Position numbers and translations under genes: made by a program. This document shows, piece after piece, positions 10,239-20,700 of a stretch of 64,000 nt of DNA (position 1 is its first letter; every line of letters begins with the position of its first letter). Source of the stretch: Fomitopsis serialis (taxonomy: Eukaryota > Basidiomycota > Agaricomycetes > Polyporales > Fomitopsidaceae). The notes beneath the pieces were generated by a model. That model was given only the letters and a program-made list of their open reading frames with translations. It made no database searches and was not told the DNA's origin. Location of the stretch: the NCBI RefSeq assembly GCF_022376445.1, contig NW_025954980.1:310001-374000 (forward strand), given 5' to 3'.

Positions 10239-12333
10239 ATGGAGTTGAACCCCACACTTGAGCTATTCCGTGCGTATGAGACCGCTTTCGTTCGCGTGAG
10301 TCCACTGACCTGTTACAGAAGCCAACCCCCGCATCGACTGGTGCGATGGTCGCCTGGCGTCACCATGGAAGATGCGTGAGGACGCAGTCGTCACTACCCC
10401 AAACGCCGCGTGGATGCCCGAATTCCCGGTCGCCGCGCCAGGACTTATTGGCACCCGGGCCGATGGACGATGGGGTCCACAGGAATACTCGATCTGGCCG
10501 CAGCTCTATCACCCCAGAGTCCTTCACCACGCGTGCATTCCAGCCAAAGGCGGCCACGTAGACATACTCCCCATAACGATTGAGTCCCTTTGGGAACCCC
10601 TCTCGAGTGATGACTGGGCTAGCGACGCCGCATGCGGTGTGCCCGATCTAGGCTTCCTCAACGCCTCGAGGCTCCTGTCTCTCAAATATGTTGCGCATGC
10701 GGTCTATGGCCGCTTCGTTAACTCGCGAGCAGATGCGAAGGCCAAGGCATTCGGCCGACATCTTCACATTACGATTGAGCAGGCCCTCGATCGGCTCACC
10801 GTGCTTCCGACATGGCGCGCGCATACCATCGCTGTCGCCGCTCATATCCAACGTCTTTGCCTGGAGCTGTGCGGTCTAGTGCTCCTGTTCGAGATCGTCC
10901 AGCCTCGCATTTCCAATACACATTATATCGCTGCGGCTCCTCTCGCTGTACGTGGCGCGTTCACAAACAATGCTAGTACCGCCCAGGTGCTGTTCCGGTT
11001 GGGAATACCAGTCTGGTACATTCAGCCTCTTACGAAGACTCTACGCATTATTGAGGTCGTCGACGTGCCGACCTCGATCTCCACGGTCTTGAGCCTAGAG
11101 CTCTCACAGCCGCGTCTTCACGGCACCGGCGATCTTGCTGGCATCGTCCAGCATCCCGGTGATTGGCCCTTCGCGATGCAACAAGAAGTCTTGAAGAGCC
11201 TACTTGATGCGCGGTTGCCCCCGCTACCGAAGGACGAATGCCCAGCGCCTGAGGTGCCCCCTGCCAAGAAGGCAAGAGAAGAACCAGATCGAGATGAACC
11301 TCGTGCCAATGCGGCTGGTGGCTCGTCTCGTCGCAAGCCTACGCATCGGGGAAAACGGTCCCAACCGATCGCTCCCGCTCCCGCTCCCCACCCATCTCTC
11401 TATTACCAGCCGCCTACCATAGCCGTCGTGCCGAACGTCTGGGCCGACTGCCTCCGATCTACGCCTACCCTGTCGCCCCCTGCAACACCGTCGACCTATT
11501 ATTGGCCACCTCCCTTCTTGTTTGAAGGGGTGGGTGACAAGACCAAGCGGTATCTACACAACTATATCCGAATACGCGGTTTCTGTCGGCAACGTTTGCT
11601 GGACCCGACAATCGGAGGAGAGCCGCTTCGAATTTCGGAGTGGCGCGATGCGCTCTGGGGGGACTACGCCGTTCGGGGTGACGAAGTGATGCGTCCCGAC
11701 GTTACGAAACGGAGCAAGGAACGTCGTCAGGTGCAGCAGAACATTCGCCGCCTCTTTTCTAAGGCCGCGGGGCTCCCGACATATCACGAGGCTCTGACAG
11801 TGCAGTGGGGGGACACCGTCGCCACCCTTAGTACCCTCGACAACGTTATGCTAAAGCGACGAATCCTGTGGGAGATACATGAGGTGAATTGGCGGTGCGA
11901 GCTCCGTGAGCTGGACGCAGTCTTGACTGACTCGCGTCAATGGGGGACACTGCAGCAGTGGGAGCGTGAAGCACGAGTTTGTCGCGTATGGGGGGCTGAC
12001 AGCTCAGGGCTGCGCGTTGTCCCTCTCTGGGAGGACGGTGTCAAACCGAGGCTGTGTTGGATCGATTCTCCGAACATAGGATGGGAGACTTGTCGTGTCG
12101 CACTCGCCGAGATTGTGGGTGTCATGGCGCGGTGGTCGAAGCTTCCTGAGCTGCTCAAAATCTCGCAGCAGGAGGTGCTCAGTAGTGACGCGGATCGATT
12201 CCTGCACCTCCAGAAGACTGCGATTACGTTTTACATACAATCTTTTCTCGCTGTGTTTCACCGCTTGCCTGTTCCGCCTGCAGTGCTGCCGGAGAATGGC
12301 TTTAGAGATCGATCAGTCGTGTACAATGTATGA
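10239..12333 (+). CDS. KDZ-element accessory protein 1, uncharacterised (~681 aa)
   Basis: Two exons, 10239-10269 and 10319-12333, give 2,046 coding bases in frame. The first exon starts MELNPTLELF. The 49-bp intron runs GTGCGT...TTACAG with a CTGAC-like branch site, and exon 2 opens ANPRIDWCDGRLASPW. Conserved-looking parts are RWGPQEYSIWPQLYHP (residue ~65), GGHVDILPIT (~90), an Ala/Leu-rich helical part, a basic Pro-rich linker (~310-350, KPTHRGKRSQP), then YYWPPPFLFEGVG and a Trp-rich C-terminal part. I cannot assign a known domain, enzyme motif or membrane segment. Its position beside the transposase in the same element suggests a transposon cargo or accessory function, which is inference only. 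Confidence 0.75.
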
Positions 12334-12485
12334 ATGTTGCTTTGGATTTCTGAATGCGATGATTTCACGTCTTCCTCAGGGTTTCGGCGACATTTCAAAC
12401 GCGTGAGCCTTCTCCACAAATTCATACGGAACTAACACTTTTTTTTTTGTTTTGGTGACGAAATATGCAAGTAATCGCTCACCTG

Positions 12486-12494
12486 TATAAAAGG
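12486..12494 (+). promoter_or_regulatory. TATA box upstream of accessory gene 2
   Basis: TATAAAAGG lies 46 bp before the ATG at 12540. It rules out the in-frame ATG at 12465 as the start and makes the one at 12498 too close. Confidence 0.55.
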
Positions 12495-12539
12495 CGCATG
12501 AGAACCTCTGTACGTCGTCCACTTCATTCGACTGCAAAG

Positions 12540-13731
12540 ATGGCTCGCTCTGATCCCCGTGTCAAAAGCATCATTAACCACCACCTGCCATCGCGCGTTC
12601 GCATTCGCAACAGCATGTTTCCGTGCTCGGTGCATCCGGATGTTCGCCACATCCCTATAGTCAGCTTTGGAGCGACGAATAGAGACACACTAGGCAAGAT
12701 ATTCATGGTCGTAAGTGTGAAGAACTTCATTGTGTACGACGAGATTGACAGTACAACTCCACTGCAGTGCACTTCGCCAACCCAAGCTCGGTGCGGCCAG
12801 CATATGAAGCCCACCGACTTGCAGATGAGCGAGGCCGATCTCGCTCTTGTCCGCCGGAAGGTCGCCGAGCTGGACCCGCCAGCGAAGCTGGGTGGTACTT
12901 GGTACATAGGTCAAGACGACCCGGTTGCCACCGCCCCAGACACGCCCAGAGGCCGTGGCCGTCCGCAGCTGGAGATGACTGTTGTCGACTGTTACGTATA
13001 CATACAGGTATGCATCGATTGACCGCTTTTTTCAAGTGCTAAGTACTATGTGACAGGATGGAGAGATGCCCATATCTATACCACTTCTCGCCACCGTGCG
13101 AAGCAAGCACCTCGAAGTCAGATTTCGACAAGCGATAACGTGCGATATTCTCAATTTCGGCCCACGCGACACCAAGATCGACTTCGAGCCGTTCAGCCCC
13201 CAGCTAGGCGACTTCGACCAATACCCGCGTGCGCAGGACAAGCGGTTTGTCCCTCATGACCAGGTTCTCGTCTATCGAGCCCGGGGCGTGTTGGATTGTC
13301 CGGGTGCTGCTGACCTAGCCGTAGGCAAGCCTATCCCGTCTTTCCTTCAGTACATGCGCACTCGCGGCGGGGAGAGCGACAGTTTTGGTACTCCTGCCAA
13401 TTCACCTATCCGCGGTAGCGCATTCATGTGCAGCATGGATGTAGACTCTTCGTGCTCATCCCCTGCCCGGTACTTGCGCTCCGGCCGAAACGTCAGCCCC
13501 TCGTTTGGGAGCCCGGCCTCTGCCTCGTCGTCCCGCAGGCTCGCGCGGTTCGACGCGGACGTCATCTCGTCTGGCGGACATACCTCTAAGGGGACGAAAA
13601 GGAAGCGTGCCGAGGAACACTTGACAGCGCGCAAACGCGCCAAGGGCAATAATCGCCTGGACGATCGTCCCGTTGTTGGGCGGTGGGAGCGCATCGACGA
13701 TGAGATAGAGATGTGGATCGAGTTAGTGTAG
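12540..13731 (+). CDS. KDZ-element accessory protein 2, uncharacterised
   Basis: Starts MARSDPRVKS just after a TATA box. A likely intron begins at GTAAGTG after KIFMV (near 12711). The next exon has SEADLALVRRKVAELDPPAK and ends ...VDCYVYIQ at GTATGC (13007). A third exon starts after GTGACAG (13056) with DGEMPISIPLLATVRSKH and runs to a stop at 13731. The C-terminal third is low-complexity: Ser-rich, then a basic stretch with TKRKRAEE and TARKRAKG that could act as a nuclear localisation signal. The exon-3 core (FRQAITCDILNFGPRDTKID) looks like a small folded beta-rich domain, but I do not recognise it. It lies between accessory genes 1 and 3 on the same strand with short gaps. Confidence 0.65.
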
Positions 13732-15794
13732 TTGCAGAGTAGCCGTGGTTGGATGTCGTCTCGCTGCAGTTCTGATGGTCTCAAAATGAGATCGTGTTTG
13801 ACTGAGATCGTTGTGGTTACAGATTGCGGTGGAGATTCACACCAGCCGAAGGGTTTTCCCGGGCGTAAACAACGACGAACATGCGGAAATATGGTCTTGC
13901 CGCCGATGAATCCGGGTGAGCTCATGGCTCGTACGATCGAAGTTTGCATTGGGGTACTGCCAGCGCGTTAACCGCTGCTAACCGTCACGATTGCAAACGG
14001 TGAGTTTCGCTTGTTACGGATCACGCCGTGGCTCAGTACGTCGACGGCAGGATACGACGACTCTCTCTTCCACCGTCCACTTGCTTCACCTCTCAGTATC
14101 TAGCTATGTCAACCGACGATGAGTCTAGCCTCCAAGACACGCACGAGACGCCCAGCTCCGACGAAGACAGTGACGACAAAGTCGACAGCAACACTGCAGC
14201 GAGCAAGCCGCTCGAGACTGCGAGACAAATGGCTGAAGACAACGAAGAAGAAGAAGATACGAGGGACCGTACAGATTGGAGCAAGGATGGGTTGCAGCCG
14301 TTCATGAGGGGGAAGCTCCAGGCCTGGTTTGAGCTGCCCAGTGGGGCAAGGGCCGCACACAAGCCTTTCGTACAGAGGTTGAGATCGAGTTGTCGCGAAA
14401 CTATCCTTGGAACCAGTCGACCGACATGCAACAAGTGAGTGGGAGGTAACACGAGATATATGTGCTGATAACCTTGTGCAGGCTGTCTACAATTGGTTCA
14501 AGAACAATGGCTCGAACGCGGCACGCGCCGCATGGTTGAAGAACGGTCGTACCGTACTAATAAGCGCACCTACTACGAAGAGTAAGTCTCTGTTCGCCAG
14601 ATCGCGACTGAAGGGACCTTCGGAGTTGTGGGCGGAGGTTCCTGCGAACAAGGCGTTGATTGTAAAGAAGACGGAGAAGGGTGGTTTGGGAGCAGGAGGT
14701 TTTCAAGCCACGACGCGCACGGACCTATTCCAGAAGCTCCCTCTCGACGAGCAGCAAGCATTCAAGACCAAGGCAGAGGAGAAGGCGAAGGCGAAGGCGC
14801 AGCCGTCGCCTGAGCAGCTGGCCGTAGCCATGAAGGAGTACGTTCTCCTATTAGTCACTGCGCGTACGTCAAGTGCTAAAGACAGTGATAGAAACCGTGC
14901 CAATTTCCCAGAACAGATGCAAGAGTATCTGTTAAGCTGCATTGGTACAGGCCTTCACTGCCTCGGCAATGCCGCGTTCTTCATGCGCATCGCGTTCCGT
15001 GATGATGATGGCCCACTCGAACTCAAGCAGTAGGTGCAGCATCTCTGCGTGATTCACCTCCGTTGATACTATGCCTTTACAGGATGTACGTCGGCGACTT
15101 GCTGAATAAGCAAGGATTTGTTAAGTTCGCAGGAGGACTGGTGGAAGAGAGCGCCGAGTGGAGGAGGTTCGCGTCTGCCATACTTCGTAAGTTCGTTGTC
15201 TCAAGCTTGTGTCCCTGTACACTAAGAGCTCGTGCAGCGCAACAGGAAGCTGGACAAGAATATGGCATCAAGTACCATGACGGCTTCCCAGTACTTCCGA
15301 TGGCTCAGAAAGAGTGGAACTGCTTGCAGCTAACGAAGATTCTGGTTATTTTCTTTCGGGCGTGTTGGGGTATAGTCGTCAATGTTTTGTCTCAGATCCC
15401 ACTTACTGATTGCTGTGTTGTAGTCTATGCACACCGAGGGTTTGCCTCTGTCCCTACCATGCCGACTGCGGCGATCTCAGAACGCTTGCGGGAGCTTGAC
15501 TGGGACGATGTGGACTTCTCTGACCAGCCTGGCTATGCAGAGGTTGTGCCGCTTTGGACCAAGATTTGTAAGACTCAAGGGACACCCGAACACTTCACCT
15601 TCAAGAGTGTATCATCCGACGCCGGTGCTACTAGCTCCAGTGTTGCCGTTGCTGGCCCCTCGAGTGATCGTACATCGGACGTTACCGTGAGTGGCCGTGA
15701 ATCGAGAGTCAAAGACAGTGCCGAGGAGGACGTCGGAAAGAGCAACGAGGACAACATCGAGGCTCCGGTTGACGACAACGTCGATGCCAAGGGT

Positions 15795-15960
15795 GAGGAC
15801 GACGTCAGTGCTGAGGTTGGGGCCGCTGTCGAGGCTGAGGTGGAGAACGATGTCGAGGCTCGGGTCGAGGACGACGTCGAGGCTCGGGGCGAGGATGATG
15901 TCGAGGCTCGGGGCGAGGATGATGTCGAGGCTCGGGTCGAGGACGATGCCGAGGCTCGGG
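15795..15960 (+). repeat. Coding tandem repeat of acidic VEAR(G/V)EDD units
   Basis: GTCGAGGCTCGGG(G/T)CGAGGA(C/T)GA-type units of about 24 bp repeat several times, with the last ones nearly identical, so the array expanded recently. The Copia element inserted into the last unit (GGGTC). Confidence 0.8.
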
Positions 15961-15962
15961 TC
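15958..15962. other. Target-site duplication, left copy (GGGTC)
   Basis: GGGTC directly before the 5' LTR equals 22520-22524 directly after the 3' LTR. Removing the element plus one copy rejoins the accessory gene 3 frame (...EAR V|EGGKDTEAENEG). Confidence 0.95.
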
Positions 15963-16527
15963 TGTTGAACTTCGACTATTTTGGGTGTTACACTACGGGA
16001 TAGGACTTATCCTTTACCCGTTATGGACTTATGTTCTTCGTTGCTACATATTACATACATTTCTTACGGACTTGATCCAGACCTGTAGCACATGATCTGT
16101 TCTAGACTTGTACGGAACATTCCACTACCTTCCAGTACTTTCCAGGATGTTCCAGCACGTTCCTTGATGACATCACCATGACATCACTATGATATCATGT
16201 TCTAGGACTGTCCAGATTCCCTTCCGGTCCTGTCCAGTCCTTTCCAGTACGTTCTATCCATGGTGCAATCATCGCATCATTGCTCATTGCACCATTACGA
16301 TGTCATGCTATTACGCTTACTGTACGATCATGTGATGGCTCTCTCATGTGTATATATACTGGGCTGGATGCCCCTGTAATGTAACGATCTCTCCTCTCAT
16401 TCTACGCCTCCTGAGTCTTCCCTCTCAGTAGTCTTGAGATCTGTTGTAAGTCCTCCATTCTAACAGTCCATTGTTTGCTTCTTTGTAGTTTTGCCTTCAG
16501 CTACGCCACATCACTCCTTGTTCAACA
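15963..16527 (+). repeat. 5' LTR of Copia element
   Basis: 565 bp, TG...CA ends extended to an 8-bp inverted terminal motif TGTTGAAC/GTTCAACA. A TATATATA box at 16351-16358 marks the likely U3/R promoter. No difference from 21955-22519 was found on reading. Confidence 0.96.
16351..16358 (+). promoter_or_regulatory. TATA box in the 5' LTR
   Basis: TATATATA follows CTCTCATGTG in the last third of the LTR, at the expected place for the element's transcription start. The same sequence is in the 3' LTR. Confidence 0.6.
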
Positions 16528-16539
16528 GGTTATGAGCCC
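16528..16539 (+). other. Primer binding site for a half-molecule of initiator tRNA-Met
   Basis: GGTTATGAGCCC directly follows the LTR and is complementary to the anticodon stem-loop of initiator tRNA-Met (GGGCUCAUAACC), not to a tRNA 3' end. Priming by an internally cleaved initiator tRNA is known for Drosophila copia and yeast Ty5. Confidence 0.85.
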
Positions 16540-16615
16540 CGGTCACTGACCAGCTCCCTGTTACAGTGCGCACTACTGTTGTTTTAAAGTCCTACTTCTT
16601 CAAGGAGTAAGTTAG

Positions 16616-17259
16616 GCACCGTTTGCTGTCCTTCTGGGACTGAGTTTGGCGTTGCGTGACATAGTGCCCAAGGCCTTGTCCCAGCGTCTTTCCAGGGTTA
16701 CTCGTCAGAGTACTTTACAAGTTTATCCTCCAGCCAAACCTGAGAGAAAGGTTGGTCTGACGCCGACACTACCTACGTTGATCTTTTGATCTTAACGTTT
16801 TCTTGATCCCAGTCTCATCCGCTCCCCTCTCGCCCCGCCGCCGCTCCCACCTCTGAACCCAGACCTCTTGCTGAGCGTCTGTCAGCACCTCGCCCTCTCC
16901 CTGACTTCAAGCGGAAGTCAGACGTCGAAGCTCAAGGCATTCTTGCCAAGAAAGTAGAAGCTACCGCTGATCGTTTCCAAGCGATCTTTGACAAGAAGCA
17001 TCTCTTTGATCGCCTCGACGACGAGTACCAGAAGGCTCTCCATCGCTTCGCTGATCAGCTCAACTGGCTTGATCAGAACATCGACAAGGTTCCTACCTGG
17101 TCGAAGGAGCAGCGTGAGAAGGTTTCTTGGGCGTGCAAGTGCGTTGGGAACGTCGAGTTTTCTACTCCTACAGAGCCACTTGCGCGTAGATATCGCAAGG
17201 TGACTAGGGAGCTTGTGCATATCTCGAACGGCGGATATTTGGACTGGATCGTTTTGTAG
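16616..17259 (+). CDS. Copia leader ORF, uncharacterised
   Basis: A two-exon frame lies between the primer site and gag: open from 16616, intron 16751-16812 (GTTGGT...TTGATCCCAG), exon 16813-17259 ending GGYLDWIVL and TAG. It reads as a plausible protein: a Pro-rich start (PPAKPERK, SEPRPLAERLSAPRPL), then a helical charged region (KKHLFDRLDDEYQKALHRF, LNWLDQNIDKVPTWSKEQR). No in-frame methionine is visible, so the true start must be reached by further splicing, or the ORF is decayed. It may be an accessory or regulatory protein of this Copia lineage. Confidence 0.5.
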
Positions 17260-17764
17260 TATCTTTGGTCGGCATACCAATACGTTTTTTGTATACCTGG
17301 ATTTGTTATAAAAGCATCACACTGTGGCTTCGTCTGAGCATCAATCGGACAACAGCGAATCTAGTGAGGAAATTACTCCTTACGATTGTACCAGTCATCA
17401 GCATCTATTTGATTATCAGGAGGTCTTCGATTATCACTACGAGCCAGAAGCAAATTCTTGGTCGGCTTGTGATCGTCATCTTTGTCCAAATCGTTACGAT
17501 ACTCCTGAACACCCTCTACAAGAAAGTAGTTGGGGTGGCTTACCGGTTGCTTCCTGGCAGGAAGACTTTGTATTCGCTGAATCGTTTTCGGAGGCACCTC
17601 TACCTCCTGGTCCTGAACACGTTGTAAGGCTACCGTCGCCAAGCAACACAGATTATTCTCCTCCTACTCCCCTACCTGAAGTTTCGTCTGAGGATTTCCT
17701 AGATCCTATCGTTTTTGAGTCCGAAGATTTTGATTTCCAAGAGTTTATTCTTTTGACTACCACC

Positions 17765-20700
17765 ATGGGAGACGTCAAGCCTGATGCTATTCCTGTGCTT
17801 GCCCAAGCGTCTCAGTACGCTAATTGGTCGGCTGCCATGCGCGGCTACCTCACGTTTATTGAAGCCTGGCCTGCTATCGCTCCGGGTACCACCACGTCGG
17901 AGGGATACTCCAAAATGAACTCTCGCGCTCAGGGTGTTCTCCTGATGCGCACGGATAGAAATATCCATCATCACCTCCTTGAGGCTGACGGGGAGACCCT
18001 GAAGTCTGCAAAATCTATGTGGGACGCCCTTAAAAAGGCTTTTGGTACTCCGGATGCGGCCTATTCCTGGTCGTTGTTTTGCTCGCTCATCAAGTCGCCT
18101 GAGATGTCTGATTCTAAGCCCCTGCAAGACCAGACGAACAAAATTGTTACTCGTCTGAAGGAAGTCATTGCTGGCGGGATCAAGCTCGACGACTCTACGC
18201 AGGCCCTCATCCTCTTGTCCAAGGTGCCGGAGACGTACCAGACGATGGTCTCAGCTCTTATGGCAACTGTCAAATTGACCGAGTTGAAGGTCGAGACGGT
18301 CGTCAACAAGATCTTGGCTGAGGAGTCGCTTCGTCGCTCCGGTATGGGACAGTCCGCTTCAAAATCTTCGCAGATTAAGCGGAAGTCGACGGGTCCTTGT
18401 GGTCATTGCGGCGGAAAGCACGGCGAGGAGAATTGTTGGACCAAGTACCCTCATCTGCGCCCACAGGCTAAGGGCGGCAAAGGGGGAAAGGCCAAAGGCA
18501 AGGGCAAGGGCAAGGGTAAAGCGGACTCTAACGGACATTCTTCGCATACGGTATCTACGTCAGATGGTGCTGGTAGTTCTGGACAGTCGTCAAATGTTGT
18601 ACAAGTAGATCAGAGCTCTGCTGGCTCCGTTCAATTGACTTCTTCTTTCTATGTTGCGGATCACTCCGCTGAGGATAGAGGAAAGATGACTGACTGGATT
18701 ATGGATTCTGGTGCGTCTATGACAATCACCAATGATTTGTCTGATTTCTGGGACTACCATGAGTATCGTGTCCCTATCGTTTTTAAGACCGCCGGATCAG
18801 CAACCATCAAAGCACTTGGTGAAGGTACCGTTAAGGGAGTTTGTTTAGTCAACGGACGGCGCATTTCTACGACGATCACAAATGTCGCCTATATTCCGTA
18901 TGCATCTGGTCGTTTGTTCTCAACCGGATGTATTGAGAGGACGAACTATTGTTTGATTCAAGGATCAGGACGGATGGTCATTTATGACCGTAAGTTTGAA
19001 CATGGGCAAAAGACACAGAACATTGGCAATGCCATTTTGCAGGCTGACTATTCACCTGTCAATAACTTGTATCTGTTGTATTTGGAGATATTGAGCCGCA
19101 AGTCTGTAAAGACTGTTTCGTCGTCAGATTGGAAACTCTGGCATCGTCGTTTTGGGCATCCTTCTAAGGAAGCTCTTGAGAAACTGCCTAGCCATACCAC
19201 GGGTGTCGATTCTATTGGAGACCCTGAGAAGTCTCCGTGCGAAGGTTGTCAGTGGGGTAAATCTCATCGTGCCCCATTCCCTGCATCGGAAAAGAGAGCC
19301 TCTAGGCCTCTTGAATTAGTTCATACCGATGAAGACGGTCCTATGCGTACGGCCTCTGTGCCAAATGGTTTCAAGTACTTCATAAGTTTCTTGGACGACT
19401 ACTCAAGTCTTGGCCGTGCTTATTACCTGAAGCAGAAGTCTGATTCGCTCCGTGCGTTTGAGGACTTTAAGGCGTGGGCTGAGAATGTCACTAAGCAGAA
19501 GATACAATGTTTACGCTCGGATCGTGGGGGGGAATATACTTCTGACACTTTCACGGCACATCTCAAGTCTTATGGTATTGAACACCAGAAGACGGTCGCT
19601 GGCTCGCCTCAGCAAAATGGCAGAGCTGAACGTTGGAATCGCACTATTGTAGAGAAGGCTATGGCCATGCTACACCAAGCTGGCCTAAGTCATGGTTTTT
19701 GGCAATTGGCAGTTGATACGGCGATTCATATCTACAATCGTCAGCCCATGCGCCGCTTGAAGTGGCAATGCCCCATTACTCTCTGGGACGGCACAATCCC
19801 AGATGTTTCCTATTTTAGAGTTTTTGGGTGCAAGGCGTTTGTGCATGTGCCGAAAGAGCAGAGATCTGGGAAGCTCGACAAGAAGGCAGTCGAGATGATC
19901 TTTGTTGGTTATGAACAGGGTTCAAAGGGCTATCGTTTTTGGAACCCGGCCACTCGAAGTATCGTTGTGTCTCGTGATGTGACCTTCGATGAAGAGATCT
20001 TTCCAGCACGCAAAGATTTAGGCAATGACCCGAAGTCCCTGGGTCCGCCGCAGTTTGACCCTTCGGATCTTGAGGAACCGGAGGATGTAGATGTACCTCT
20101 ACCTGAACCTGTACCCGCAGACGATGATGACGATGAACCTGAAGAGCCAAAAGTCGAACCTGAGCCAGTGGGAGAACATCCGCATGAGCAGCCACATCCT
20201 GAACCTGTTCCACCTCCTCAGCCTCAGTATCAAAGGCCTCGGAGAGATGGCGCTGGGAGAAATCCTGCAAGGAACAGAGACAACATTTATGGAGATGAAC
20301 CTCCAGCTTCTATAGACCGACGCACTGATACTCAAGGGAATCAGCGGCCTGAAGCAGATGTTTTAATGATGGCTCGTGCTGTTGCGGAAGCGAACTATGG
20401 TGTTCCTCAGAGTCATTCTGAAGCCATGCGTTCTCCTGACAAGTCGAAATGGCAAGGTGCAGAGAAGTCTGAGTACGACTCTCTGATTCAGAATAAGACT
20501 TGGATTCTGGTTCCACGGCCTAAGAACAGGAAGGTCGTTAAGAATCGTTGGGTTTATACGATCAAGCATGATGGTCGTTATAAGGCTCGTCTAGTAGCCA
20601 AAGGTTTCACCCAAGTTTGGGGTCAGGATTACCACGAGACCTTCTCCCCGGTTGCGCGTTTTGAATCCGTGCGATACTTGCTTGCACATGCAGCCCTTGA

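Larger units (their letters stand above)
14106..15962 (+). pseudogene. KDZ-element accessory gene 3, 5' part, cut by the Copia insertion
   Basis: Starts MSTDDESSLQDTHET with an acidic N-terminus (EDNEEEEDTRDRTDW). Several exons follow, with introns ending near 14481, 14920, 15083 and 15238. The exon after 14481 reads AVYNWFKNNGSNAARAAW, TTRTDLFQKLPLDEQQAF and a Lys/Ala helix, giving a basic helical region reminiscent of HMG-like DNA-binding segments (weak). A later exon has YGIKYHDGFPVLPMAQKEW and TMPTAAISERLRELDWDDVDF. The 3' end of this part is a tandem acidic repeat (VEARGEDD-type units, ~15790-15960). The Copia LTR begins at 15963 and brings an immediate in-frame TGA, so the intact protein cannot be made. 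The gene resumes after 22519. It is the original element's third cargo gene, of unknown function. Confidence 0.7.

Noticed and set aside
9944..10255. Minus-strand 103-aa frame overlapping accessory gene 1 start
   Set aside because: No domain; exon 1 of the plus-strand gene and its intron explain the region better.
14481..14828. HMG-box call for accessory protein 3
   Set aside because: LFQKLPLDEQQAFKTKAEE resembles the helix 1-2 pattern of HMG boxes but the aromatic core residues are not all present; recorded only as weak resemblance.
17265..17627. Leu/Ile-rich plus-strand frame at 17265-17627
   Set aside because: Out of frame with gag-pol, overlaps its open N-terminal extension, and looks like a shifted reading of it.
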